DNA of 64,000 nt from Actinospineispora spinosispora DSM 44797 (GTDB lineage Bacteria; Actinomycetota; Actinomycetes; Mycobacteriales; Pseudonocardiaceae). The translations under genes were made by a program, and so were the position numbers. Below are positions 1 through 7,556 of the stretch, piece by piece; the first letter of the stretch is position 1; each line of letters begins with the position of its first letter. The stretch lies in NCBI RefSeq assembly GCF_000429025.1, contig NZ_KE386834.1, positions 336,891-400,890 of the forward strand. The letters are read 5' to 3'. The notes below the pieces were generated by a model. That model did not search any database. It saw only the letters and a program-made list of their open reading frames with translations, and had not been told where the DNA came from.

Positions 1-1124
1 CCGATCCGGTGGATGTAGGTCTTGGAGTCGTCGGGGCACTGGTAGTTGACCACGTGCGTGACGCCGGTGACGTCGATGCCCCTGGCGGCCACGTCGGTGG
101 CGACCAGCACGTCGACCTTCTCCGAGCGGAACGCGCGCAGCGCCTGCTCACGGGCACCCTGCCCGAGGTCGCCGTGGACGGCGGCGACCGCGAAGCCGCG
201 CTCCTCCAGATCGTCGGCGACCCGCTGCGCGGTGCGCTTGGTCCGCGTGAAGATCATCGTGAGGCCGCGGTCGGAGGCCTGCAGCGCCTTGGCGAGCAGC
301 TCGACCTTGTCCAGCGCGTGCGCCCGGTAGACCAGCTGCCGGGTGCGCTCGTGGATCGCGCTCGCGTCCGACTCCTCGGCGCGGATGTGCGTCGGCTGGG
401 TCAGGAACGTGCGGGACAGCGTGATGATCGGGCCCGGCATGGTCGCCGAGAACAACATCGTCTGACGCTGTTCGGGCAGCATCCGCAGGATGCGCTCGAC
501 GTCGGGGAGGAACCCGAGGTCCAGCATCTCGTCGGCCTCGTCCAGCACGAGGGCCCCGATCCGGCCGAGCACGAGGTGACGCTGCTCGGCGAGGTCCAGC
601 AGGCGGCCGGGGGTACCGACCACGATGTCCACACCGCGCTGCAGCTCGGCGACCTGCGGCTCGTACGGACGGCCGCCGTAGATCGCGGTGATCCGGGCGC
701 CGAGGTGGCGGCCGGCGTCGGCGAGGTCGCGGGCGACCTGCACACACAGCTCGCGCGTCGGGACGACAACCAGCGCCTGCGGCACGTCACGGTCACCCGT
801 CGACGGGTTCAGCCGCTGCAGCAGCGGGACGCCGAAGCCGAGGGTCTTGCCGGTACCGGTGCGGGCCTGTCCGATGACGTCCTCGCCGGCGAGCGCCAGC
901 GGCAGGGTCAGTTCCTGGATGGCGAAGGTACGTTCGATGCCGACTTCGTTCAACGCTCGGACGATCTCCGGGCGCACGCCCAGCTCGGCGAACGTGGGGG
1001 CGTCCGGCTTCACCGGGGCGGTCGCCTGCAACGGCTCGGCGTCCGCCAACCCCTCTGCCGCGTCGGCCGCGGCGCTGATGGAATTATGCTCGATGGGCTC
1101 GTCTGTCGTGGTCTTGTCGGTCAG
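1..1124 (-). CDS. DEAD-box RNA helicase (RhlE/CshA type), C-terminus cut by window edge
   Basis: ATP-dependent RNA helicase that remodels RNA duplexes in the cytoplasm. Reading the minus strand gives the helicase motifs in order: Q motif region (AIQE), P-loop ARTGTGKT, PTRE, TPGR, DEAD in LDEADEMLD, SAT in FSATMP, ARGID, and HRIG right at the window edge, so motif VI and the C-terminal tail lie outside. The frame has no ATG or GTG before the conserved core until a late GTG around residue 30; a GGAGAGAGG ribosome-binding sequence sits 8 nt before an in-frame CTG at 1124, and a TTG lies at 1184. I chose the CTG because of the spacing; this is an inference. Divergent from the ferritin-like gene, as Rv3211 is from Rv3210c. 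Confidence 0.9.
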   Translation of the reverse strand, partial: MTDKTTTDEPIEHNSISAAADAAEGLADAEPLQATAPVKPDAPTFAELGVRPEIVRALNEVGIERTFAIQELTLPLALAGEDVIGQARTGTGKTLGFGVPLLQRLNPSTGDRDVPQALVVVPTRELCVQVARDLADAGRHLGARITAIYGGRPYEPQVAELQRGVDIVVGTPGRLLDLAEQRHLVLGRIGALVLDEADEMLDLGFLPDVERILRMLPEQRQTMLFSATMPGPIITLSRTFLTQPTHIRAEESDASAIHERTRQLVYRAHALDKVELLAKALQASDRGLTMIFTRTKRTAQRVADDLEERGFAVAAVHGDLGQGAREQALRAFRSEKVDVLVATDVAARGIDVTGVTHVVNYQCPDDSKTYIHRI

Positions 1125-1440
1125 GGCAATCGCCTCTCTCCGGCGCGCGGAACCCGGGCTATCTCGTCGACCGCCGCCGCACAACTGCTAGAACTTCCAG
1201 TGCGGGCCGGGCGGGAGAGACGGCGAGGCGCTGCACGCGCACATGTCGTCGCGGGCCCGGACTGTCCGGAGCTCAAGGGCCCTGTATGGCGGCCCTGAGT
1301 CGGAATTTCGAGCTTCCGCCGTTACGCGCGCCGAGTGTCAGCGCCGCGTTGGCCCACATCATAGCGTGTGTCAATCGGTTTGGGACAGTGACGCTCCGCT
1401 CGCGTGGTGGCCTAAGGTCTCTTTCGTGGCGGACCAGGGC
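1125..1440. promoter_or_regulatory. Divergent intergenic region between helicase and ferritin-like gene
   Basis: About 315 bases separate the two divergent starts and must hold both promoters. I see no clear repeat, RNA gene or additional coding region. An open frame runs through it in phase with the ferritin-like gene, but it has no good ribosome-binding site and reads like low-complexity Arg/Ala sequence. Confidence 0.4.
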
Positions 1441-2133
1441 ATGACGGCCAATTCGACGGACTCTCCCTCCGATTCCTCCGGCGAGGTCTGGCAGCCCAGC
1501 GATGCCGCGCTCGCCGACCTGCTCGGCGCGCTGGCCTACGGCGAACTGTCCGCGTTCGACCGGCTCGCCGAGGACGCCCGGACGGCGCCGACACTGGTGA
1601 CCCGCGCCGCGCTGGCGAAGATGGCGGGCGCCGAGATCGGCCACTACCGCCTGCTCGAGGAACATCTGCGCACACTCGGCGTGGCGGCGGAGACCGCGAT
1701 GGCGCCGTTCGTCACCGCGCTCGACGGCTACCACCGCTCGACCGCGCCGCACGACTGGCTGGAATCGCTGGTCAAGGTCTATCTCGGTGACGGTCTGGCC
1801 GCGGACTTCTACTCGGCCGTGGCCGGCTGGCTACCCGAACCGACCGGTTCGCTCGTGCGCAAGGTCCTAGCCGACACCGGGCACGGCGCCTTCGCCGAAC
1901 GCGAGGTCGCCGCCGCGATCGAACAGAACCGCCAGGTGCGCGACCGGCTCGCGCTGTGGGGACGCCGGTTGCTCGGCGAGGCGATCACCCAGGCGCAGTA
2001 CGTCGTGGCCGACCGCGACGAGCTCGCCGAACTGTTCGTCAGAGGATTCGGCGACATGAGCGGCATCGCGGTGCTGTTCAAGAAGCTCCAGCTGCAGCAC
2101 AACCGCCGGATGGGGGCTCTGGGGCTGGCTTGA
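1441..2133 (+). CDS. Ferritin-like fold protein (MiaE-like tRNA hydroxylase family)
   Basis: About 230 residues, largely helical. It carries spaced carboxylate/histidine motifs typical of the ferritin-like diiron fold: EIGHYR near residue 60 and a second helix pair later (QAQYVVADRDELAELF). In actinobacteria this family is annotated as tRNA-(ms2io6A)-hydroxylase-like, but no substrate is proven from sequence. It is divergent from the DEAD-box helicase and upstream of DUF3107, the order of Rv3211, Rv3210c and Rv3208A in M. tuberculosis as remembered. The start is uncertain between ATG 1441 and GTG 1426, which lie in the same frame with only weak ribosome-binding sequence. A hairpin follows the stop at 2159-2215. 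Confidence 0.8.
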   Translation: MTANSTDSPSDSSGEVWQPSDAALADLLGALAYGELSAFDRLAEDARTAPTLVTRAALAKMAGAEIGHYRLLEEHLRTLGVAAETAMAPFVTALDGYHRSTAPHDWLESLVKVYLGDGLAADFYSAVAGWLPEPTGSLVRKVLADTGHGAFAEREVAAAIEQNRQVRDRLALWGRRLLGEAITQAQYVVADRDELAELFVRGFGDMSGIAVLFKKLQLQHNRRMGALGLA

Positions 2134-2158
2134 TTTCCGGCTGGCCTCCGCGCGTCGA

Positions 2159-2215
2159 AAGTTTCCGGTCGGGACCCCGCTCCGCTTCGCTCCGGGGGCC
2201 CGCAACCGGAAACTT
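2159..2215 (+). terminator. Hairpin after ferritin-like gene
   Basis: AAGTTTCCGGT at 2159-2169 pairs with ACCGGAAACTT at 2205-2215, an 11-bp perfect stem. The intervening 35 nt can form further GC pairs (GGGACCCC, CCGGGGGCCC). It sits 25 nt after the stop codon, without a U-tract. Confidence 0.5.
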
Positions 2216-2396
2216 GGGCGGCTACGCCTCTCGCTTCGCTTCGGGCTTCGCTGCCCTCGCTTGACGCGCGCTTGTCTGGTTGCGTTCTGCTTCGCCCGTT
2301 GCGTTTTTTGCAGTGCTTCGCACTGAACCCCCTGCGGGGAGACTCGCGGAGCGGACGGAGCGGAGCGGGCGCACGTCGCAGGCCTTCTGGCGCACC

Positions 2397-2460
2397 TCGC
2401 AGAGGCTCGTGTTGTGTCGCAGATGTTGCAACATCTGCGACACAACACGAGCCTCTGCGA
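2397..2460. repeat. Palindromic intergenic repeat family A, copy 1 (perfect 64-nt palindrome)
   Basis: The left half 2397-2428 is the exact reverse complement of the right half 2429-2460, with no loop. Each arm contains the heptamer TCTGCGA twice (in the right half starting at 2434 and 2454). Related copies lie near 9882, 20096, 25901, 50643 and 50912, all between genes. Confidence 0.9.
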
Positions 2461-2565
2461 AGTCACCCAGCCCCCTCCCGGGGCGCGCTGCAGCAGGTGG
2501 GGCGCGGCGCAGCCGTGGCCCTGTGAGCGTGCAGTCTTCCCCCATCCCCGCGATCCTGGCCTGCA

Positions 2566-2676
2566 CTTGGTGTGGTCGGGCGGGGTCAACCCTGGAACCT
2601 CGCCCCTGAACGCGTGCACCAGGAACGAGTGCGAGGCCGGCGAAGCCGGGGGTTGAGGCCGCCCGACCACACCAAG
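2566..2676. repeat. Long-spaced inverted repeat
   Basis: CTTGGTGTGGTCGGGCGG at 2566-2583 is repeated exactly inverted at 2659-2676. Weaker pairing extends into the 75-nt interior (GGTCAACCC against GGGTTGAGG). Confidence 0.75.
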
Positions 2677-2686
2677 ACACTTGACG

Positions 2687-2776
2687 GCCAGCGGGGACAC
2701 CCCGAGAACCCGTGAAGCCAGCGGGGACACCCCGAGAACCCGTGAAGCCAGCGGGGACACCCCGAGAACCCGCGAA
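2687..2776. repeat. Three tandem 30-nt direct repeats
   Basis: Units at 2687-2716, 2717-2746 and 2747-2776 are identical apart from one T to C change near the end of the third. Each unit holds an internal GGGG-ACA-CCCC stem. They end 116 nt before the DUF3107 start, so they may lie upstream of its promoter. There are no unique spacers, so this is not a CRISPR array. Confidence 0.85.
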
Positions 2777-2892
2777 CCGATGGCTGAGGTTGTGCTCTGG
2801 GCGAACCTTGCGGGTCCGCTCCCACCCGCCGGGCTCCGCTCGACTAGCCTGGCGAGCGGAGTAGTAGACGTGTGACGACCTGGAGGTTCGGC

Positions 2893-3123
2893 GTGGAGGT
2901 CAAGATCGGCGTCGCGGAAAGCCCGCGCGAGCTCGTGGTGTCCAGCGCGCAGTCGCCGGACGAGGTCGAGGCGCTGGTGAGTGACGCGCTGAAGAACCCC
3001 ACCGGGCTGCTGAGCCTGGTGGACGAGAAGGGCAGGCGTTTCGTTCTGCCGTCGGCGAAGGTCTCCTACGTGGAGATCGGCCCGGCCGACACGCGTCGTG
3101 TCGGCTTCGCCGTGGGTAGCTGA
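2893..3123 (+). CDS. DUF3107 family protein (TB9.4-like)
   Basis: A 76-residue cytoplasmic protein starting VEVKIGVAESPRELV and containing the family core (DEVEALVSDAL, VDEKGRRFVLPSAKVSYVEIG). Family members are nearly universal in actinobacteria and their function is unknown. GTG 2893 is chosen because TGGAGG lies 6 nt upstream and the protein then begins at the family N-terminus; a GTG at 2872 in the same frame would add seven atypical residues. In M. tuberculosis the homologue (Rv3208A) neighbours a TetR gene and the helicase/ferritin-like pair, the same surroundings as here. It ends one base before the convergent DUF4873 gene. Confidence 0.9.
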   Translation: MEVKIGVAESPRELVVSSAQSPDEVEALVSDALKNPTGLLSLVDEKGRRFVLPSAKVSYVEIGPADTRRVGFAVGS

Positions 3124-3124
3124 T

Positions 3125-3454
3125 TCACAGATCGTCGTCCAGCGGTACCGGTTCCAGCTCGAACGGTGGCTGGCCGGTGCCGCTGACGCGGTAGCGCCCC
3201 CACGGGTCCGGATCGCCGACCTTGCCGTCGGCCTCGCCGCCCGGGGTCGCCACCCGCACATCCGCGTTCGTCCCGTTCAGCAGCGAGTGCAGGGCCTTGT
3301 CCGCCTCGATCCGGCCGGACCAGTGCAGCTTGCCGTCCACCGGCTGGTGCACCGCGATCAGCCGCACCTGGACCGGGACGTCGTTCCCGTCGATGGTGAT
3401 CGTCGCGGGTCCGGCGTAGTCCTCGTCATGATCCGTGTCGTGGTCCATGGTCAT
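3125..3454 (-). CDS. DUF4873 domain protein
   Basis: A 109-residue protein matching DUF4873 by pattern: a beta-rich domain with ATITIDGNDVPVQVRL, LHWSGRIEAD and the C-terminal YRVSGTGQPPFELEPVPLDDDL signature. Function is unknown; elsewhere the domain occurs alone or fused to flavin monooxygenases, so a role with an oxygenase is plausible. Its ATG overlaps the stop of the upstream TetR gene (bases 3452-3453 shared), so the two are translationally coupled. A second in-frame ATG lies two codons downstream. The N-terminus is His/Asp rich (MDHDTDHDED). Confidence 0.8.
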   Translation of the reverse strand: MTMDHDTDHDEDYAGPATITIDGNDVPVQVRLIAVHQPVDGKLHWSGRIEADKALHSLLNGTNADVRVATPGGEADGKVGDPDPWGRYRVSGTGQPPFELEPVPLDDDL

Positions 3455-4152
3455 CCCTTCTGATCCTCGCCTGCCACCAGTCGCAGCGGTGGCTCATCCG
3501 ATTCCGGCTTGTCCGCCGGTCGCTCGCCGAGAACGCCGACGAGGCCGCCCCAGATCAAGCTCGTGAGGTAGTCGGTCAGCGCCGCCCGGCTCATCGTGCG
3601 CCGCTGCAACCACCAGTCGCCTGCCGTGTAGACCATTCCGGCCAGCCCGTAGGCCCACGCCTCGGCGCCGCCCGCGTCCATGTTCCTGGCGCGCAGCTCG
3701 TCGACGAGTGTCGCGGTCAGCAGGCCCGCGACCAGCGAGATGTTGTGCGCGACGACGTCGCTGGCAGCCTCCCCGCCCGGGTTGTGCACGACGAACCGCC
3801 ACAGTTCCGGCTCCTCCTCGGCTCCGGCGAGGAAGGCCTCCACGATCGATCGGATCCGCTCCGTCGGCGCGCGCTCCACACCCAGCTGGGGCAGCAGCTT
3901 GCTCAGCAGCAGCTGCGCGGCCTTGTCGCTGACCGCGCGCTGAAGGTCGGCGCGGTCGGTGAAGTGCCGGTACAGCACCGGCTTCGTGACACCGGCCTGC
4001 GCCGCGATCGTCGCGATGGACACACCGGCGCCGTGCTCGCGGATGGCGTCCATCGCGGCCTCGATCAGCTCTTCGCGTCGCTGCACGCGGTGCTCGGCCC
4101 ACCGGGCGGAGCGGCCACGTGAGCCCTTGGGCTTGACAGGTCCTTCATTCAC
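3451..4152 (-). CDS. TetR/AcrR family repressor controlling the diiron oxygenase operon
   Basis: A 233-residue regulator. The N-terminal helix-turn-helix covers roughly residues 30-75 (ELIEAAMDAIREHG, IATIAAQAGVTKPVLYRHF), followed by a helical ligand domain with WRFVVHNPGGEAASD. The start is GTG 4152, with AAGGG just upstream, directly abutting two 15-bp palindromes that fill the gap to the divergent oxygenase gene. That layout indicates autoregulation and repression of the divergent operon. The TetR_C domain resembles that of actinobacterial repressors next to lipid or hydrocarbon genes; the ligand is unknown. Confidence 0.87.
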   Translation of the reverse strand: MNEGPVKPKGSRGRSARWAEHRVQRREELIEAAMDAIREHGAGVSIATIAAQAGVTKPVLYRHFTDRADLQRAVSDKAAQLLLSKLLPQLGVERAPTERIRSIVEAFLAGAEEEPELWRFVVHNPGGEAASDVVAHNISLVAGLLTATLVDELRARNMDAGGAEAWAYGLAGMVYTAGDWWLQRRTMSRAALTDYLTSLIWGGLVGVLGERPADKPESDEPPLRLVAGEDQKG

Positions 4153-4183
4153 GTTACCCTTGGTAACAGTTACCGGCGGTAAC
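4153..4183. promoter_or_regulatory. Tandem palindromic TetR operators
   Basis: Two perfect copies of GTTACC-N3-GGTAAC lie at 4153-4167 and 4169-4183, separated by one base (centre-to-centre 16 bp). They occupy the short gap between the tetR-like start at 4152 and the oxygenase ribosome-binding site, so bound repressor could shut both promoters. Assigning them to the adjacent TetR is inference from position and symmetry. Confidence 0.8.
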
Positions 4184-4207
4184 GTCAAGCCGAGAGGAGC
4201 TACGCCG

Positions 4208-5137
4208 ATGAGCACCGAGACGCTTCGGACAGCCACCAAGAACGCCACCAAGAGCAAGACCCCTGACCGTGAGGCCACCGCGCAGCGGCTGCTCCGCAGC
4301 TCGCTGGAGCACTCTTACGAGCCGAGCCTGGACATCGACTGGGACGCCCCGCTCGCCGACGGCGCCTACGGGATGCCGGCGCACCGGGTGTCGATCTACG
4401 GCACCGAGCTGTGGGACCAGCTGACCGAGGAGCAGAAGGTCACGCTGTCGATCCACGAGGTGTGCAGCATCGCGCGGGTCGGGCTGTGGTTCGAGATCAT
4501 CCTGATGCAGATGCTGCTGCGGTACTCCTACGACCGCGACCCGCGCAGCCAGCACATCCAGTACGCGCTCACCGAGATCGCCGACGAGTGTCGGCACTCG
4601 ATCATGTTCGCCAAGATGACCGAGCGCTACGGCGTGCCGGACTACCGGCCGAGCTGGCTCACCCAGCAGGCCGGGCGGCTGTTCAAGACCGTCGCCTACG
4701 GTCCCGCGATGTTCGCCGGCACCCTGGTCGCCGAGGAGATCACCGACCAGCTGCAGCGTGAGGGGATGAAGGACGAGAACGTCCAGCCGCTCACCCGGAT
4801 GGTCAGCAAGATCCACGTCACCGAGGAGGCCCGGCACGTGCGGTACGCGCGTGAGGAGCTGTCCCGCATCATGCCGAAGGCCAACTTCGCGCAGCGGGTG
4901 ATCGCCCGGTGGCTGACCGCGCTGTCCGCGCACCAGATCGCCACCAACCTGATCCACCCGGACGTCTACCGCAGTGTCGGTCTCGACCCGAAGGAAGCGC
5001 GCAAGGTCGCCCGCGCGAACCCGCACCACCAGGAGACGTTCCGCTGGACCGCGCGCAAGCTCGTGCCGTTCCTGCGCGAGCAGGGTGTGCTCGGCGGGAT
5101 GAGCGAGGTCCTGTTCCGGAAGGCGTTCCTGGTCTGA
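4208..5137 (+). CDS. AurF-like diiron oxygenase
   Basis: A 309-residue protein of the AurF-like (p-aminobenzoate N-oxygenase) diiron family, all helical. The ligand pattern of a carboxylate-bridged diiron site is visible: LWFEIILMQ, DECRHS (ExxH type, about residue 134), AEEITDQ, and HVTEEARHVRYAREE (about residues 200-215). Members oxygenate amines or lipids; the substrate here is unknown. ATG 4208 follows AGAGGAGC with good spacing, just past the two operators. Its stop overlaps the next gene by one base (TGATG), so it forms an operon with the hydrolase and probably the SGNH esterase. Confidence 0.85.
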   Translation: MSTETLRTATKNATKSKTPDREATAQRLLRSSLEHSYEPSLDIDWDAPLADGAYGMPAHRVSIYGTELWDQLTEEQKVTLSIHEVCSIARVGLWFEIILMQMLLRYSYDRDPRSQHIQYALTEIADECRHSIMFAKMTERYGVPDYRPSWLTQQAGRLFKTVAYGPAMFAGTLVAEEITDQLQREGMKDENVQPLTRMVSKIHVTEEARHVRYAREELSRIMPKANFAQRVIARWLTALSAHQIATNLIHPDVYRSVGLDPKEARKVARANPHHQETFRWTARKLVPFLREQGVLGGMSEVLFRKAFLV

Positions 5138-6027
5138 TGGGCAGCAACCACGCCGTGCGGACGAGCACCGGCGTCACCCTGCACGCCACCGTGGACGGAC
5201 CGGCCGATGCGCCGTCCACGGTGGTGCTCGCGCACGGCTGGACCCTCGACTCCCGCAGCTGGGAGCCGGTCGCCCGGACGCTGACCTCGCCGAACGGCCC
5301 GGCGGCCAAGGTCATCCGGTACGACCACCGGGCGCACGGCCGCAGCGACATGGTCCCCCGCGAGGACATGACGATCGAGGCGCTGGCCGACGACCTCGCC
5401 GAGGTCATCGGTGAGCTCGCGCCGAGCGGTCCGCTGGTGCTCGGGGGGCACTCGATGGGCGGCATGACGATCATGGCGCTCGCCGAGCGACACCCCGAGC
5501 TGGTGGCCTCACGGGTCGCCGGGGTCGCGCTGGTGTCGACAGCGGCGGGTGGCCTCGCGGACACCACGCTCGGGCTCTCGGTACGGATGCTGGGCCTGAT
5601 CCGCAAGGGCGAGGCTCGGCTGGCGAAGGCCGCGTGGGTGGACAGGCGTGCCGCGCTGAGCCGCCGTCCGTGGCTGCTGGCGCCCGGGATGCGGGCGCTG
5701 CTGGTCGGTCCGTACGCCGACCGGGGCGCCACGATGACCACCGCGCGGTGCGTTGCGGCGTGCCGACCGGCGACGATGGTCGGCTTCCGGCCGACGCTCG
5801 ACGCGCACGAACGGGACGCCGCGCTCGCCGCGTTCGAGACCATCCCGACCGAGGTGCTGGTGGGCACCCGCGACAAGCTGACCCCGCCCGGTCAGTCCCG
5901 GCGGATCGTGGCCGCCGCGACGAAGGCCCGGCTGACCGAGTTCCCTGGTGCGGGGCACATGGTCCCGCTGGAGCGGGTGCACGCGGTCAGCTCGCGGATC
6001 TCAGGATTGGTCGAGGCGGCCCGCTGA
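5137..6027 (+). CDS. Alpha/beta hydrolase
   Basis: A 296-residue alpha/beta-hydrolase-fold enzyme. Visible motifs are the oxyanion-side HGWTLDSRSW, the nucleophile elbow GHSMGG (about residue 108), an acid in VGTRDKLTP and the catalytic histidine in GAGHMVPLE. The fold acts on esters, lactones or epoxides; the substrate cannot be told. It is translationally coupled to the diiron oxygenase (TGATG), suggesting the two act on the same compound class, with the TetR pair controlling both. No signal peptide, so cytoplasmic. Confidence 0.87.
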   Translation: MGSNHAVRTSTGVTLHATVDGPADAPSTVVLAHGWTLDSRSWEPVARTLTSPNGPAAKVIRYDHRAHGRSDMVPREDMTIEALADDLAEVIGELAPSGPLVLGGHSMGGMTIMALAERHPELVASRVAGVALVSTAAGGLADTTLGLSVRMLGLIRKGEARLAKAAWVDRRAALSRRPWLLAPGMRALLVGPYADRGATMTTARCVAACRPATMVGFRPTLDAHERDAALAAFETIPTEVLVGTRDKLTPPGQSRRIVAAATKARLTEFPGAGHMVPLERVHAVSSRISGLVEAAR

Positions 6028-6042
6028 CGGCATCCTGTGCCG

Positions 6043-6639
6043 ATGGCTCGCGACATCAGGATCAGTTTCATCGGAGACTCGCTGATAGCCGGGGTGGGCG
6101 ATCCAGAGCACCTGGGGTGGGTGGGGCGCGTCTCGGCCCGCGCCGGGACCAAGGGGCTGCCGCTCACCGCGTACAACCTCGGGATCCGGCGGGACACCTC
6201 GGTCGATGTGGCGGCCAGATGGCGATCCGAGATCGGGCTGCGGGTCGCCGAGGGGGCCGACAACCGGGTCGTGCTGTCCTTCGGGATCAACGACATCCAT
6301 CAGGGTCTGCCCGCCGAGGCGTCGATGTCGTCGTTGACCGACGTGCTGGAGGGGCTCGCCGGGTGGGGCTTACCCACGTTGATGGTCGGGCCCACCGCCG
6401 TGCTCGACGAGTCGGAGAACGCGAGCATCGGTGCGTTGAGTGCGCAGTTCGCCGCCGTGTGTCTGCGGCGTGGAGTTCCTTACGTGGAGACGGTTCATTC
6501 ACTGGCGGGGGACCCGGTGTGGATGTCTCAGCTGGCTGAGGGCGACGGGGTGCATCCCGGGGCCGAGGCGTATGCGCAGCTGGCGGAGCTGGTGTTCGAC
6601 CGGTGGTGGGAGTGGGTGGTCCGGTCTACTACCTCGTGA
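6043..6639 (+). CDS. SGNH/GDSL-type esterase
   Basis: A 198-residue SGNH hydrolase. Block I is FIGDSLIAGVG (Ser13), block III has FGINDIHQG (GxND) and the C-terminal block V is DGVHPG, giving a complete Ser/Gly/Asn/His set. Likely a lipase, esterase or thioesterase with a small substrate; no signal peptide. ATG 6043 is chosen, with GTG 6037 in frame as an alternative. It follows the alpha/beta hydrolase by 15 nt and is probably the last gene of that operon. Its stop codon lies inside the stem of the hairpin at 6634-6677. Confidence 0.87.
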   Translation: MARDIRISFIGDSLIAGVGDPEHLGWVGRVSARAGTKGLPLTAYNLGIRRDTSVDVAARWRSEIGLRVAEGADNRVVLSFGINDIHQGLPAEASMSSLTDVLEGLAGWGLPTLMVGPTAVLDESENASIGALSAQFAAVCLRRGVPYVETVHSLAGDPVWMSQLAEGDGVHPGAEAYAQLAELVFDRWWEWVVRSTTS

Positions 6640-6677
6640 GTGGCGAGTGGTCCTATAGCACCACTCGCCACTCACGA
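6634..6677. terminator. GTGAGTGGCGAGTGG hairpin (family B, copy 1)
   Basis: Perfect 18-bp stem (6634-6651 with 6660-6677) and an 8-nt loop. It overlaps the stop codon of the SGNH gene and lies between convergent genes. The arm sequence recurs at 6691-6752 and 15515-15560. Confidence 0.75.
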
Positions 6678-6690
6678 CGAAAAGCGTGTC

Positions 6691-6752
6691 GTGAGTGGCG
6701 AGTGGTGCTACGCCTTCGGCGCCGCTTCGCGGTAGAACCACTCGCCACCCAC
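6691..6752. terminator. GTGAGTGGCGAGTGG hairpin (family B, copy 2)
   Basis: Arms 6691-6706 and 6737-6752 pair over 16 bp with one mismatch. The 30-nt interior contains smaller hairpins (GCCTTCGGC at 6711-6719). It immediately follows the stop side of the TetR gene ending at 6761. Confidence 0.65.
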
Positions 6753-6760
6753 GGGGTGGG

Positions 6761-7411
6761 TCAGTCGTGGATCATGGGGAAGTGGGAGAGGCCTCGCCAG
6801 GCCAGGCGGTACATGAGCTCGACCGCCTCCTCCTTGGGGACCGAGTGGCCCGAGTCCAGCCAGTAGCGGGCCGTGACCTGGCTCAGACCCACCAGACCCA
6901 CCGCCAGCAGGCGTGCCCGGTCGGCGTCGAGGCCCGCGTCCTGCGTGACCACACCCGCGACCAGGTCGATGCACTCGGTGAGGGCCTTGTCCAGGATCTC
7001 GGCCGCCTCGGGCTCGCTGCGCAGGTCGGACTCGAACACCAGCCGGTAGGACTCGCCGTCGCCGGTGACGAAGTCGAAGTACGCGGAGACCGCGGCGCGC
7101 ACCCGCTGCTCGTTGTCGGTGAACTCCTCGATCGCACCGCGCAGGCGTCCGACCAGCTCGGCCGCGTAGGTGGTCAGCAGCGCCTGGTAGAGCTCCAGCT
7201 TGCTGGGAAAGTGCTGGTAGAGCACCGGCTTGCTGACCCCGGCCCGCTCGGCGATGTCGTCCATCGCGGCGGCGTGGTAGCCCTGCGCGGCGAACACATC
7301 CCGCGCTGCGCCGAGCAGCTGGGTGCGCCGCGCGTCCCGGGACAGTCGGGTGCCGCGTGGCGCGGAAGGTACGGCCTCCGTGGGAACGGGCGGGTGCGCG
7401 GTCTCGGTCAT
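6761..7411 (-). CDS. TetR family regulator (Rv3208-like)
   Basis: A 216-residue TetR regulator: helix-turn-helix at about residues 28-75 (LLGAARDVFAAQG, MDDIAERAGVSKPVLYQHFPSK), then a ligand domain with ESDLRSEPEAAEIL and a conserved C-terminus (VELMYRLAWRGLSHFP). It fits the actinobacterial TetR that accompanies DUF3107 and moeZ (Rv3208 in M. tuberculosis, as remembered). It is divergent from the alpha/beta hydrolase gene at 7557; the gap carries a short inverted repeat that may be its operator. The ligand is unknown. Confidence 0.87.
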   Translation of the reverse strand: MTETAHPPVPTEAVPSAPRGTRLSRDARRTQLLGAARDVFAAQGYHAAAMDDIAERAGVSKPVLYQHFPSKLELYQALLTTYAAELVGRLRGAIEEFTDNEQRVRAAVSAYFDFVTGDGESYRLVFESDLRSEPEAAEILDKALTECIDLVAGVVTQDAGLDADRARLLAVGLVGLSQVTARYWLDSGHSVPKEEAVELMYRLAWRGLSHFPMIHD

Positions 7412-7476
7412 CCCGCTCAGCCTACCGGCGAGTTCGGTTATCGCCGGTCACCCTCGGAGCATTCGATGAATCAGGT

Positions 7477-7491
7477 GTCCAGTACATGGAC
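7477..7491. promoter_or_regulatory. Candidate TetR operator
   Basis: GTCCA-GTACA-TGGAC is an imperfectly extended inverted repeat between the divergent TetR gene and the hydrolase gene. Assignment rests only on position and symmetry. Confidence 0.35.
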
Positions 7492-7556
7492 GACCGACTA
7501 TGAGACGGTGTACGCAAAGTGTGGCGAACGTGGCGCGTCTCCCGCATGCTAGAGGG

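Larger units (their letters stand above)
2134..2892. other. 759-bp intergenic region dense in inverted and tandem repeats
   Basis: No convincing gene. It holds a terminator-like hairpin, a perfect 64-nt palindrome, an 18-bp inverted repeat with an 82-nt gap and three 30-nt direct repeats, each listed separately. Alternating runs such as CGCTTCGCTCCGGGG at 2178-2195 and CTTCGCTTCGGGCTTCG at 2233-2249 also look like decayed hairpin arms. The promoter of the DUF3107 gene must lie near the right end. Confidence 0.6.

Noticed and set aside
9..1298. Long plus-strand open frame over the helicase gene
   Set aside because: It is antisense to clear helicase motifs on the minus strand and its translation is Arg/Val/Gly-rich without domain features.
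2687..2776. CRISPR-like array
   Set aside because: The three units are directly adjacent with no unique spacers, and no cas genes are nearby.
2681..2875. Short frame encoding GDTPRTREAS repeats upstream of DUF3107
   Set aside because: It is only the translation of the three 30-nt DNA repeats, with no ribosome-binding site.
5892..6296. Minus-strand frames within the hydrolase/SGNH genes
   Set aside because: They are antisense to complete hydrolase motifs and lack plausible starts.
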